Source of the DNA: Eurosta solidaginis
Lineage: Eukaryota > Arthropoda > Insecta > Diptera > Tephritidae
DNA: 64,000 nucleotides
NCBI RefSeq assembly: GCF_040869045.1
Contig: NC_090320.1
Location: forward strand, 255,663,663 to 255,727,662
Direction of reading: 5' to 3'
A model generated the notes under the pieces. That model was not told the DNA's origin. It did not search any database and was given only the letters and a program-made list of their open reading frames with translations. The position numbers and the translations under genes were made by a program. Of the stretch, positions 23,768 to 36,640 are shown piece after piece. How positions within the stretch are numbered: the first letter of the stretch is position 1; every line of letters starts with the position of its first letter.

Positions 23768-26534
23768 CTATACATATTCCTCCGAGTTTTTTGGCGCATT
23801 ACCCGGCATACAAAGTGTTGATTGTAGTTGTTGTTGTTCGCCCACTGCATCGGGTAATTCGGTTATATCTTTAATAACACCCATCAAACTTTCAAAGTTG
23901 GGACCCCAATTCAATAAATAATTCCAGCCCAAACTTGGTTGCGATGGTGAACCTGGGCCATTCAATTGACGATAGATACCACCCATGCGCGTAGAAATAT
24001 CATCATCGCTAGCGACTAGAGTGCTGAGTGAACCACGAAAGGACGAATCAAAGCCATCGTAAGAGTGTGGTGGCATTGGTGGCACTTTACCCATACTTGG
24101 TCCAACACCATCACCGCTTAGTGCACGCCCTACAGCGCTGCGATCTGGATGGTCATCTGTCACAGCTTTGCTTGTGGGATATTTAGCATCACCATTTAAA
24201 CTATTATTGTCATATTCGATTTCAGAGCATGTAAAACTATCATTACCGCTCTCATCTGTCGAACTCGAACTATGCGCATCGACATCGGCATTATGAAGAC
24301 CACCACCGAGCGCTAAATGATGTGCACCACCAGGTACGCGTGGCGCCTCACTACTCGAAGAGACTGCATCGAGTGTGGATACTAGACTGGAAGTACGCGG
24401 ACGCACATTCAAACGTTCAATCTCCTCGGCGGTGAGACCGATGGGCGCCTGAGCAGTTGATTGCGCAGACACGCCAACTGGTTTTTGACGACTCGCACTC
24501 GAACTTTGGCCCGAGAGTTGCGACATTACTGGACTATTTAAACTACGTTCGCTGTTGCTGTGCAACGCATCTTTACCAACACCACCCGAGCTGGAAGTTG
24601 TAGCAAGTAGAGCACTCTGTAGAGGTTTACCCGAGATATCATGTAGCGTTAGTATACGCGGTTGCTGCGAGCTCAATTCGGAGCTCGGTGAGAGACGCGC
24701 CAATGGCGTACTTTGATGTTGGCGCGGTGTACTCGTTGGTGGTGGTGGTTGACTAGCTTGTGGTGGTACGCGCGATACAAAGGGACCACCCACACCAACG
24801 CCATGACGTGGTGAATGTCTGTGCTGTTGTTGTGTTGCAGTTGCTTGATGCTTGTGATGTGTATAGGAAGCGACGGGTGGCGGTGTCGCTTTGTATTTGC
24901 GTACACCACCAGCCTCGCGATAACCTTTGTAATGATAAACGATATCAATATCTGAAGGCGCTATAGAGCTTGCATTCTCTAAATCATAATGTTCTGGATA
25001 CTCCGAACCCATATCCACAGAGCTAACATGATCATGTGGATGATGCGCTTGGCTAGGTGGTGGGATTGGTGGATGATGCTCGTCGCGCAGTGGTGGACTT
25101 TTGCTGACAACCTCGCGCTCAATAATATCTGGTCGCTGTGGACGTTGTTGTTGATGCTCGTTGGAGTTGATTTCGCGCTCTTTGAATTTCTTTGATATCA
25201 ATTCCGGACCGACCATATGATGACCGCCTACACCGCGTATTAGATCACCACTCTCCACATGATAACTCACCGCACCGTCTCCTGCATGCACACCACGACC
25301 ACGCGATAATACGTGATCTGCCTGATTTTGTGATGAAGCGGTGGCTGGGTTGTGTTTAATCTTGAAACCGGGCACGCCACAACTCAAACTGCCAATCTTC
25401 TCTTGCTTCCCGCGGAACCGGTATATAATATATGAACCCATAATAGCAACAACAAGTATAACAAAGAAAACGATGACTAGCGTGATGCCGATGCTTACAG
25501 GATCAGATGCTTGTGCAGCGCCAATACCCAAATCGCCGGTGCAGCCGAAAACGACCTTGCCGCGTGTGATCACTTCGCTGAAGATGCTCCCAGAGCCATT
25601 GAAGGGCTGAACTTCGCTGTTGATTGTGAAATTTGCCAAGCAGCCTTCATAGCTTACGGCTGCCATGTCTTGTGGTAAGTATGCGCGTCGAACGCCGCCT
25701 ATCGAGAGTAAAGTAAGATAGGGATCCAGAAAATCATGCACGCCTGCTGTGTCGAGCTCTTCACCTACACTCCGACCATCTATGTGCAAGCGCAATATGC
25801 GCTGCGATGTGTACAGTGTAAGATTATGCCATTTTCCATCGTTCAGGTTCTCCGGCTCATGTATAGTCATGTTGATCACCGTATTCTGTCGTGAGTAATA
25901 CACTAACTTGCCCGCTTTCAATTCTACCGCCGTATATTGTTTATTTGTGGCAGCGTAGAGGACGAGACCATCTTCCTTGTAAGTGCGAAAAAGTAGACTA
26001 ACGGTTTTTGGCAGATCGATAATTTGCGCCAACGCTGTAATATTATCATTACTAACACTAAAGCGTCTACGACGCGCTACATCATATGACCAAATATTGC
26101 TAGCAGCATATAAATTATCTAAAAGCTGCATGCGACGATGTTTTTCTGATATTTGAAACTCTACAAAGGCGCCATCGGTTAAAGTGATCGGTTCCAAAGA
26201 GTTGAAACAGTCAGGTGAAAGTAATTGGCCACCACATTGACATACTGACGAAAGCCAACGATCCATACAAGTACCATAAGCACCACAAAGTGATAGCGCC
26301 GGATCGCTGGGTAAACTTTGCTGACAAGAACCAGCGTCCGTCTTGCGATTGCAGGTAGGAAACACGTCACGTTGCTTTAGCGGATTAGACATATTAAGCG
26401 CGCGCCCATTTAGCGAAACGCTATGCACACAGCCAACAAAATCATCTGTGTGTATTTGTCCCGGACGCTCGAGCACTGGATCTGCAGCAGCAAGACCACC
26501 AATGAGTAAAGGTTGCTTGTTGAAGTTTAAAGTG
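23768..26534 (-). CDS. CadN2: Neural cadherin, terminal exon: laminin-G 2, transmembrane helix, catenin-binding tail
   Basis: The last exon of the cadherin gene (922 codons including the stop and a split first codon). Order: end of the first laminin-G domain (LNFNKQPLLIGGL), a Cys-rich EGF-like segment (CGAYGTCMDRWLSSVCQCGG), a second laminin-G domain, a transmembrane helix (ITLVIVFFVILVVAIMGSYI, genomic 25421-25492), then about 550 cytoplasmic residues. The juxtamembrane region has EYPEHYDLENASSIAPSDID, the type of site bound by p120-catenin. The C-terminal SSFRGSLSTLVASDDD and LLNWGPNFESL form the beta-catenin-binding region. The protein ends EEYV. N-cadherin acts in homophilic adhesion of axons and photoreceptors. 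The tail closely resembles Drosophila CadN as I remember it, while the extracellular part is clearly less similar, which favours the paralogue CadN2. No alternative transmembrane exon is present. Family certain, paralogue probable. Confidence 0.93.
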
Positions 26535-26605
26535 CTGTGTGTGGAGAGACAAGACAAAATAAGATATAAGTAAGTATTAAATCCAAAATTGTTTTCACAA
26601 CTCAC
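26535..26605 (-). other. 71-nt intron between the two N-cadherin exons
   Basis: On the minus strand the donor is GG|GTGAGT (intron from 26605) and the acceptor is a pyrimidine-rich stretch ending CCACACACAG (26535). Joining gives GPIG followed directly by TLNFNKQP in one frame, with the glycine codon split after its second base. Without splicing the upstream exon would stop at once (GGG TGA). The size is typical of short fly introns. Confidence 0.9.
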
Positions 26606-29600
26606 CCAATCGGCCCCACATCCTGCGCATAACAGCTAGTATCACCTGGACGACAATCTTCGCAAACATCACCATTTTCCGTACATTTGCCAATACTCAG
26701 CGAAATTACGCGCCCGTTACGTGTTGCTATCACTTTATGCCACTTGCCATCAGCTAAATTCTGCTTACTTTGAGCGCCAACTACCACCGTCGTTATGGCC
26801 GTACGTGCACCACCAAACGAGAAGAACGCTTTACCCTTTACCACCTCAATAGCGACAAAGTCTGAACGTCCACCACTTTGCATGCCATAATTATAGAGTA
26901 GCAGCCCATCAGGTTTCGTTGTAGCAAATACAATTGTGATATCATTAGTAGCCGCATCCAGTGCAGGGAAACTCATGTAGGATAGCTCTTCAAAACCAAA
27001 TGTAGCGCGTTCGCAATGACGTCCATAACGCCCATCTACACAACTACACTTATAACCCGGTTTCAAGCTTACACATTGACCACCATGCAGGCAAGGATTG
27101 GGACGACACGAATCCGAAACATGTTCGCATTGATTGCCACGATAGCCGGGACGACATAAACAAAAGAAGGAAGCACCATCTGGACTGTGTCTGCAGGAGC
27201 CACCATTATGGCACGGATTACTCGAACAAATATCACCACGCTCCTGCTGGCAGTTTTTACCCTCACGTTGTGGCGGACAAACGCACTGGAAGTCATAACC
27301 GATGCGTCGACATTGCGCCTCCATTTCACATGGATTGGGTGAGCATGGATCTTGTTGTTGATTGCATTGTTGACCTGTAAAACCATCTGGACATTTGCAG
27401 CTGTAGTCGTGCGAAACAATCGGACCACTAAAGATCAGCGACGGGCTGTCTATTATGTTGAGCATGTGTGAGTTTTCATGCACATGTATTTCCGAGGTGC
27501 ACATACCACCATTTTCACATGCGAGCACCGCCGTTTGCGTACAAGGACTATAACCAATGAGCACATCACCGGTGCGTGCTTGCAGAAGACGCTCGAAGGA
27601 TTCGCGTTTTTTACTCAACCGCTCGTGTATGTAGCGCGTTTTGCGGTAGCTGAGATTTATGCTGCGTACGGCTAATATAAGCTCAACGTTCTTGCTCTCA
27701 TCACTGTCCGTATTGCGTATGCTAAAGAGTTTGAGTTCATCGCTTGGATCAAAAGTTGATTTCAGCAGTTCGACAAAATTACGATAGTGTGCACTCAGAA
27801 AATGCTCCGCATCCATTTCATGTACAAGCACTGATACGGAGTGCGCTACAGCATCGCTGTCAAAATTTTGAAAACCCACCGTGACCGTGGACACAACATC
27901 CGCATGCTTGCCGTCGTTACCCGAAATGCTGTACGAGCAACCATTCACGGTAGTATGATAGGTCGTATGCAAATCGCAAGCGTGGGGTATGACGAAAAAG
28001 TCAGCGGGGCTCGATTGCGCATTTGCAAGTATTTTACATTTATAATCGCCTGTAATGTCAGCATCATTGGGGTGTATATCCGCTATTTTTCCTAATGGTA
28101 TTTCATCATTGTATGTATTTAGCAGCACATGCACTGTACGCGCAGATGACGGGCTATCATTTTGATCGAGCACTTTTATGGTGAGCGTATGTTGTGCGCG
28201 CTGCTTAGGTTCGCCGTTGTCCTCAACTTCGATATTCACCTCGAGTGTGGGTGTAAATTCACGATCATAACTTTTGGCCGAACGCACAAGACCCGAGTGC
28301 TTGTCAATGCTGAGATAGGTTTTGTGTTTACCACCCACCAAGAAATAAGTGAATGGACCACCATTCGGTGGTAAATCTGGATCACTCGCTGCCAGCGTCA
28401 TTATAGATGTGCCTGCTGGTTCGTTTTCTGATATATAACCAATCAAAGCATTAGGCTCAAATATTGGGCCATTATCGTTGACATCCTCCAACTCAATCTT
28501 TACTAGCGTAGTACCTGTTTGTGGCGGTACACCCGTATCAATTGCGCCCACAATTAACTCAAATACCGGAACGCTTTCACGATCCAATGCCCGCGCTGTC
28601 TCAATGTCACCACCTTGTGGATCAACTTTGAATGTTTGATTTAAATTACCATTTATGATTGAATAACTGAATTGATTATTCTGCATGCGCACATCTTTAT
28701 CGACTGCTTTGACACTTATCACTTTTGTACCAACTGGTGCTGCCTCCGAGATGCGCGTTGTATAGAGCGCTTTCATAAACTCCGGCGGATCGTTACCATC
28801 TTGTATTGAGATAATGACTTGCGCTTCATCTGTATCATTACCACGTATACCGCCATAATTTTTAGCCATCACAGTGAGTACAACACGATTTTGTGTTTCA
28901 CGATCTAAACGACGTGACACATACATGATGCCTGTAGCCGCATTGATAGAGAAGCCCCAATCGTTACTTGAGCCCACAAGTAAATAATAAACTTTACCAT
29001 CTTCACCAGCATCTTTGTCGGTAGCTTGTATTGAGCCGATAGAGGTGCCGATCACAGCCGATTCAGATACATCAAAATGGAAGACGGGTTGCACGAATTG
29101 TGGATAGTATTCGTTGATGCCTGTGATATGCACCACACACATAGCAGTGCTTTGCATTTGCGAATCAGGATTTGCAGCCATAATTTGTAAGTTATAATCA
29201 CGGCGCTCTTCATAATCGAAACTCACAGCAGATGTTATCTCGCCAGTGCTTGAATTGATTTTGAAAAAACTCTTACCAGTACCGCTTGTGATCGAATAAC
29301 GTATAATTGCATTTTTGGGCGAATCTTTATCAGTAGCTTTAGCGCGAAAGACGAATGTGTTCGGTGGCCGATTCTCTGCTATAAAGGCATGATATTCGCT
29401 TTGATTAAAAAGCGGTGGATTGTCGTTTATATCCGTGAGTATCACAGTAAGCATAGCTATCGCTTTCTTGGGCTTATACGCCAAATCCTCGACTGTTATA
29501 TTCAGATAATATTCTTGCACTTGATCATAGTCGAGCGGTTGCAGTATTGTAATAGCGCCACTGTCTTTATCCACCTTAAACTCTTTGCGCTCATTTCCGC

Positions 29601-32018
29601 CCGAGAAATAATACTTGAGCATGCCATTGGGCCCCTCATCTCGATCCGATGCAGTAACAGTGAGTATTGTTGAGCCTATCGGCTCATTCTCAGGCACAAT
29701 TACTTGATAACTTTTTGCTGTGAACTCAGGCGCATGACGATTTTCTCCTGTTACCACAATGCGCACGCGCGTTTCGTCTGCCAACGGTGGCACGCCACGA
29801 TCCGTTGCACGCACGCGCACTGCATACTCAGTATTTGCTGGCACGTTGAGCGTTCTTGCTACCGCTATCCAACCATCATGTTTGCTGATTGTAAAGTAAT
29901 TGCTTGCATTACCGCTAGCTTGCAGCGTATAATCGATTTCTGCATTTACGCCATAATCGAGCGCATCCACTGCGTGCACTTTGAGTACGCGCTGACCACT
30001 CGTGGCATGTTCTGGCACGGGCGCTAGATAGGTGGTGTGCTCAAACTTTGGTGGATTGTTATTTGCATCCACAATATTTATATTAACCAAACATTCAGAG
30101 TTCAATGGTGGCTTGCCATTATCGGTGGCCAATACGATCATTGTGTACATATTTTCGGGTGAGCTCTCAAGCTGCGATTGTTTGTATTTCATAGAGCGCT
30201 TGCTAAAGATCTCACCCGTTGCTGGATCAATTGTGAAAAGGTCGGATGGTTGTTGTAGCGAATATGAAATAACCGAGTTTGGTCCCTGCTTATCACGATC
30301 GTTGGCGATCACTTGGCCCACAAAAGATACAGCACGCTGTAATTCGGGGAAGTTGAAACTATAATAGCTATGCTCAAATTCGGGCGCATTATCATTTTGA
30401 TCTTGCACAGTTATGGTAATAGGCGTTTCTGAACGCCAAGCACCATCTGAAGCAACAATTTTCAGCAAATACTCATCTTGCTGCTCGCGATCAAGATAAC
30501 CCGCTACTGTTACATTACCGCTGATCGCATCGATCCTAAATTTCTCACCAGGGTTCTCAGTAAAGCTGTATGTAGCGTTTGCGTTGGCGCCTACATCCAA
30601 ATCCGATGACGTGACTTGTATAACAAAACTGCCAATAAGTGCATTCTCTGTGACATTCACCGAAAAAAGGCGCGTAAATTTTGGTGGATTATCATTTTTA
30701 TCTAGCAGCGTTATTTGTACGCTCGCTGTGCCAGTGAGTTGTGGCATGCCTTGATCCAATGCTTCAACCAGCAACTCATAAGCGCTCACCTCTTCGCGAT
30801 CTAAGCGCATTGTGGTATATATTTCGCCAGAGTCCGAATCAATTTCAAATGTGCCTTCAAAGTCATCGACGAGCCGATAGGAGAGCTCACCATTATCGCC
30901 AGCGTCACGGTCACTGCCGTGTACGCGCACAATGAATTGCGGTGGCGGTTCTTCTTCCAAAATCTCAGCATAGTATGTCATTTTATCCATTACAGGCACA
31001 TTATCATTGGTGTCCGTTACATTGATGGTGAGCAACATAACGCTGCGCAGTCTCGGTTGATCTGAGTCCGACGCTTCAATCCATAGCTCATAGCTGTGCG
31101 CTGCTTCATAATCCAAACCATCTTTGCCTATCGTTAGCACGCCTGTATTGGGATCGATGTGCACCGCTTCACCAATATTACCACCAGCAATTGCATATTT
31201 GATTTTACCCGCTGCACCTTTTTTTGGCGTATTTGCTAGTATCGTTGTTATCACTTTACCCTCACGCACATCTTCAGCCAACATAAATTGCATGTTTGCC
31301 ATGTACGAGAAAGTGGGAAAGGATGCGCTTGGGCGCAGTAGCACAGTCAGATCAGCGCGTGATGAACGTGGTTCACTGCCTTGATCTAAAGCATGCAAAA
31401 CAATGCTATAAATTGTATCAAAGCTTTTATTTTCACGCGCGCCTAACGCCATCTTCGTTTTGATTACTCCACTTCTTGCGTCTATCGTAAACTTATCCAT
31501 ATCCTTTCCGCTGATGTTATAACTGATGAGCGCATTGCTACCATCATCCAAATCGGTTGCGCGCGCACCAAATACAAATTCACCAGCGCGTATGCGGTCC
31601 GGCACATTGACATTGAAACTAGCCGCATTAAATTGGGGCGTATTGTCATTAACATCGCTTACGCTGATTGTTAGATTGACTGCGCTTGCACGCGGTTCTG
31701 TTGCTGAACTGTCTTGTGCCATCAGGGTTAAATAATAGATAACGGTTTCTTCGCGATCTAGCACGACAGCAGTAGTGATTTCACCCGTTTCCGTATTGAT
31801 ATGAAACTTATCCATACGTTCGCCAAGCAAAGTGAAGCGTAATTTGGCATTAGCGCCGCTATCTTTATCCATCGCAATGGGTTGTAGTACCTTGGTCCCA
31901 GCAGGTAAATTTTCCTGTACGCTTGCCAAATAGAAAGTACGCGCAAATTCTGGACTATGATCGTTCATGTCTTGTACGATGACGCGTACAATACCAGTAC
32001 CAGTAAGCGGTGGAGAAC
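26606..32018 (-). CDS. CadN2: Neural cadherin, large exon: cadherin repeats, EGF domains, laminin-G 1
   Basis: One uninterrupted 5,413-bp exon encodes most of the extracellular region. It opens after a pyrimidine-rich acceptor (ctccacttgcag) with GSPPLTGTGIVRVIVQDMND, the end of a cadherin repeat. About twelve further repeats of roughly 106 residues follow, recognised by linkers such as DVNDNTPQF, DKNDNPPKF, DINDNPPLF and DVNDNGPIF with matching DRE and AxDxDxGxN motifs. Then come a membrane-distal non-repeat region, three EGF domains near 27000-27360 (for example CSSNPCHNGGSCRH), and the first laminin-G domain. Several linkers lack the calcium motif (SASFPTF, ANNNPPKF, TGENRHAPEF, TGINEYYPQF). 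The signal peptide and first repeats must lie in exons upstream that I did not find. Drosophila CadN is split here into many exons with mutually exclusive pairs, so the single exon argues for CadN2 or for intron loss. Confidence 0.93.
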
Positions 32019-32609
32019 CTGCAAGTGGAGCAGAGGAGAGAGAATTGTGAGTAGGAAGTTTGAAAAAAGCATTAAATTTAAGTGAAATATTTGTGTGCTT
32101 TATTACATCGAAATCTTAAATAAAAACTTATGCGCAACACATATGATTGCTAAACCACAGCTCGTTTGCTCCAGAGTAATTGCACGCGCTTGAGATTTAT
32201 GTGATTTTAAATATATGTAGAACAACGCGCAAGCGCTTGCGTTATCTCATAGCGCCCATAGCTACCAGCAACTACATATGCGTTCTATTCACTATCAAGA
32301 TAAAAACTATGTAAACAAGCTCATTCTGGAAATGTTTGCCTGCGTTGTGGCTTTCGTAAGCAATACATTTTTTACGCGTTCTAATTTAACGAGCAAATTG
32401 AAATATTGCCATAAAAGGATGAGCCAACTAAACGCAATGATTGGGCAATATGCAAAATACGTAGTAAACTTACAGCTACGTATGTTTTAGTGAAGAACAG
32501 TCCCTAGTTCGAAAATTTCATACATATATATGTAAAAATACACTTAAGCGGCAATAAACGGAACTATGCAGAAAAATTTCTCAGCACATATACAGTGAGT
32601 TCCAATTCA
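32019..32609. other. Intron upstream of the large cadherin exon, proximal part
   Basis: No coding exon or named repeat here. The remaining sequence to 64000 shows no minus-strand frame with DxNDNxP-type cadherin motifs, so the next upstream exon is probably outside the window. An intron longer than 30 kb is plausible for an N-cadherin gene. Confidence 0.5.
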
Positions 32610-34050
32610 TGCATTTCTTTTGGAATTTCGAATTTATGAATTTCTTAACTTATGAGTTTATGGAATAATGAGTACATAAACTAACGAATTCATGTATTTA
32701 TGAATTTTCAAAATTATGAATTTTTGACTTTATGAATTTAAGAACTCGTGTATTTATAAATTTGTTAATTTTTGAATTTAAGAACCTGTCAATTTATGAA
32801 TTGATTAACCTACGAATTTATTAATTTATGAACTCAGAATTTATGAATTTATGCATTGATAAATTTACGAATTTATAAAATTATGAATTTATGACTTTAT
32901 GAATTTTTAATTTAAGTATTTATGAATTATTTAATCATTGTGAATTATTGAATCCATGAATATATGAATTTACGAACTTATGAAATTATTAATTTTTGAA
33001 CTGAGAATTCATGAATTTATGCATTGCCAAATTCATGAATTTATGAATTATGAATTAATGAGTTTTGAATTTATGAGCTTATGAATTTATGAACTATGAA
33101 TTTTTAAATTAAAATTTTTTTATGAAAAATTTAAAATTTATGAATGTATGAACTTTATGAATTTTTAAATCTATGATTCTATGAGTTGATGAACTTGTGA
33201 ATTCATAAATCTATGAACTTATAAGTTTATGAATATATGAAATTAAGAGTTTACGAATTATGAATTTTTTAATCAAAAATTTTTGGAATTTTTTATGAAT
33301 TTATGAACTAATTTTGCTATGAATTTCCAAATTTTCGAGTTTATAAAATATTTAATTATTATTTGATTTTAGCGACCTTTATAAGTTTAAATATACATTT
33401 TTTATTTCAAAGCTACATGGCGCACCGAACGGATGCATATTTTTGCTAATAAAAATAAAAATCACTCTGACGAAGATCTCCGAAGGTGATCGAAATATAT
33501 TGGGAAAATAAAAAAACAAATCGTTTTATTACTTTTGACCCAGAGCCGGCAAAATAAAAAAATTACAATTATTTAATTAATAAATTTATAAATTCTTGTA
33601 TTAACGAAATTATGAATTAAAAAATTTTAAATTTATGAATATATGAACTTTATAAATTTTTAAATCTATGATTCTATGAGTTTATGAACTTATGAATTTA
33701 TAAATCTATGAACTTATAAGTTTATGTATTTATGTATTTATGAATATATGAACTTATATGAGTTTATAGATTTATGAAGCTGTAAGTGTTAGAATTAATA
33801 AATGTATCAATTTGTGAATTTATGAGCTTTTGAATTCATGAATCAATGTATTAATGAGTTTATTAATAAATCAATTCATGAATCAACGGAGCTATCAATT
33901 GACGCATCTGCGAACTTATGGTCTAATAAATTGATGATTTATGAAATCATGAGTTTGAGAGTTTACGAATTGTTGATAATGTGAATTTATGAATTTACGA
34001 ACTGAATAATATATGAGCCTATGAATTAGTGAAATAACGAATTCATTCTC
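32610..34050. repeat. AT-rich degenerate satellite of TTTATGAA words
   Basis: About 1.4 kb is dominated by gaatttatgaa, gaacttatgaa and similar words with an 8-12 bp pseudo-period. Divergence is high, and no higher-order unit is obvious. It is interrupted at about 33360-33590 by a different sequence (below). It lies in the presumed cadherin intron. Confidence 0.85.
33365..33575 (+). mobile_element. Retroelement 3'-end-like insertion within the satellite
   Basis: The inserted block contains ctgacgaagatctccgaagg, then tgatcgaaatatattggg and cccagagccggcaaaataaa. It has no TTTATGAA words. This style of sequence (a short stem followed by cgaaa and an A-rich end) is seen at the ends of Penelope-like and other retroelements, but I cannot name the family. 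No frame is present. Confidence 0.35.
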
Positions 34051-34769
34051 CTAAGCCCATGAAGTAAATTTATTTCGACCCTTTCGCTTTAGCAAGTACC
34101 CACTGTACAAGCTATCAGCGCGCATATAATAACCGAACTTAGTAATGCTCATATGCATACTTTAGATTGTTGTTACAGCCATGTAGACGATGATGGTCCT
34201 TTTTAGCTCAGACAGTGATTTTTTTGCATTCGCTTTAGTTGCGGGTGTTGCTAACTTTTTTTGGTTGCAAGCGCGTAGTTATTTCAACCAATAGCTCTAA
34301 TTAAACTATCCATGTTACTTGTATAGTATAGTGGTGCCAAAAAAGGGTTGCCATGTTGTACGCGCAATTTGCAATTTATAGCAAAACGGTATATGCTTGA
34401 TTGTGAGTACGACATAACGGTCATGACAATTATCTGTGAATTGCTTTTTAGCTGCAAACTAGTTTTTTTTTGCCTATATCGCTAAAAAGATTTTATGAGA
34501 TGTTAATAAGAAAGTATTTATTTGGGCAATGATAACAGTTTGTTACACTTCTAATAATTGCAGGTCAGTTGCAAAGTTTTGTAAGCAAAATGAGTGTCGT
34601 TTACATCACATCCGCTTAGGAATAGCAAATACGATTTATGGTCTACCATAAATATCGGGGTGGCTGAATTGTTTGCCGGAAAAAGGTTCTCTATAAGACT
34701 CGACCTGTTAAAATTTTAGAATACTTCTCATTCTTCAAAAATATTTCTCCCAATACCAATTTTTAAAGT
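34051..34769. other. Presumed intron, nothing recognised
   Basis: No supported feature. The far end may contain the 5' part of the LINE fragment that becomes readable at 34770. Confidence 0.3.
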
Positions 34770-35783
34770 TTTCACCGTCATTTGGGTCCGTTACTTTTTA
34801 CCTTGTTTATAAATGACTTACCACAAACTCTCATACATTCCCGAACTCTTATGTATGCGGATGATGTTAAACTTTGTTACTCATACTTGCCTTCGGAGTC
34901 TTCCCGTGTGGAGTTTCTTCAGGCAGACTGGGACTCATTTCAATGCTGGTGTACTGCAAATTTACTAGTTTTGAATTGCTCGAAGTGCAAACTAATGACA
35001 TTTCACCGAGTGAAGCCAAGTTTGACATCGTATACGTTAAACAGCACACCTTTGGAGCGTATATCTGTCGTAAGTGATCTGGTCGTTCTTTTTGATCCTA
35101 AACTGACTTTTAGTACGCATATTTCATAAATGGTAAGCAAAGCAACGGATATACTCAGTTTTGTGAAGCGATGAGCTAAGGAGTTTAATGATCCGTATCT
35201 GACTAAGACCCTCTACACATCGTTGGTACGACCAATCTTAGAGTATTTTTCGTGTGTCTGGTGCCCAGGGTATCAAAACTTTATAAAGCGTATTGAGTCA
35301 TTACAGAAGCAATTCATTATATTTGCACTACGTGGTCTTAACTGGGATTCTAGTGTGCATTTGCCACCATATAGAAATATGTTTCTCCTTATAAATCTGC
35401 CAACTTTAGACAATCGAAGAACTTTACTCGGGGTAAAGTTCATTCCCAAGCTCATTATGGGCGAGATCAACTCATCTGATCTTGTTAGACGACTAAATTT
35501 TGCTGTTCCTGGTAGAACGTCCAGACACTTTGTGCCTTTTTATTTACCACTTTGCCGGCAAAATTTTGCCAAAAATAATCCACGGCGAAGTTGGTGTTCG
35601 CATTATAACAACTTGTATAACTGCATCAGTTTTGAATGTTCGTTTTCCGAGTTACATAATTCAATACTGTCATGTCTGGCCTGTTATCAAAATATGAGGG
35701 GAGGTTGCAGGCATTGCATTATCTCACTACAAGTATATCAATTTCTAAGCTGTCTAAAAGGTAAGCGCATTGCACATACCTGA
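34770..35783 (+). pseudogene. Non-LTR retrotransposon reverse transcriptase, 5'-truncated and interrupted
   Basis: The plus-strand frame gives HLGPLLFTLFINDLPQTL, the YADD catalytic motif (LMYADDVKL, near 34854), WCTANLLVLNCSKCKLMTF and, further on, YTSLVRPILEYFSCVW. These are reverse-transcriptase motifs in normal order for a LINE-type enzyme, which copies its RNA at a nicked target. It starts within the palm, lacks endonuclease and 5' RT motifs, and has two in-frame stops (near 35127 and 35172). The reading frame otherwise continues to a stop at 35783. The preserved frame suggests a moderately young insertion. Clade not determined. Confidence 0.85.
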
Positions 35784-36119
35784 ACTCAATAAAAAAATAT
35801 CCAAAATCTTGTTTAGTGTAGATGCATTCCATATTCAATCGTTCTAAAAGCTCTAAATGATTTCTAAAAGTCACTATCACTAAAGCCAGACAAAATCAAA
35901 GCTCAAAAAAATTGACATTAAATTAATTTGGTTTGACTGCGACCTTAATATCATTTGGTGGTAATTATGTAAAAGCTTCCCATATGAGCTAAAACTAATG
36001 CTATTGCACCCCAGGATAAGGTAGAGCCTCTACTAGAATTAGCGGTGTGCACCCTTTTAAATTGTGTACAAATTATTGAGGCCCTACTGCATTATTGCAG
36101 AGTATTTTTATGCACTTTG
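35784..36119. other. Presumed intron, nothing recognised
   Basis: The sequence after the LINE frame could be its 3' UTR, but no clear A-rich or simple-repeat tail is seen. Confidence 0.3.
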
Positions 36120-36640
36120 CTTAGATTGCTAGGGGATATGCGCCTAAAAATATACAGCACGCAGTAAAAGTAGACGAAACTCCTTAATTTATTTGTTATT
36201 TGTGCACAGAATATGGTTGTGACTTTTACCTTACACTAGTTGGAAAATAACTTATAAAAAAGATTAAGCTCCTATTTACTTTAATCGCTGTTCAACCTAC
36301 AGTTCAACTTGAAGTTTTGAAAGTGTTCGGCAATATTTGTTAAAGCTGGTATAAGTATTAGCGCCTTAAATTATGCCACACGCAAGCGCTACTTGCACCT
36401 GCTCCCATCTTTCACGTATTGTGGTATTAACTGAGTATTTTCAATAAAAATTTAGGAACAGTTTACACGAGGTGGAATTATTTCATTTTAAAAAATAGAA
36501 TGTATAATTTACAATTGAGGTGTACTGGCGCCTAAAAATATGCCATGCGCTAAAAAAAACTTCAGGCTGCTACCCATCTTCCCTTAGTTAATTCTTAGTT
36601 GGGTACAGTTCATAATTAAGGAGTAAGTTTTACAAAGTGA
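36120..36640. repeat. Degenerate tandem repeat, about 170-220 bp, GCGCCTAAAAATATGCC motif
   Basis: Three diverged units carry gcgcctaaaaatatacagca (near 36141), gcgccttaaattatgccaca (36361) and gcgcctaaaaatatgccatg (36530). Each is followed by an a/c-rich segment containing gct(a/g)c and later attaac or taattc. Spacing is uneven (220 and 170 bp). Confidence 0.55.

Noticed and set aside
27069..27428. 119-codon minus-strand frame within the cadherin EGF region
   Set aside because: A different reading frame of the EGF-encoding segment. The Cys-rich EGF frame is the real one.
33404..33450. Hammerhead-ribozyme-like core ctgacga ... cgaaa in the insertion within the satellite
   Set aside because: CUGANGA and GAAA are both present and gatc pairs with gatc between them. 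However, an extra A separates the core from the stem, a mismatch interrupts it, and stems I and III cannot be drawn, so I do not call a ribozyme. The similar string near 11597 fits even less well.
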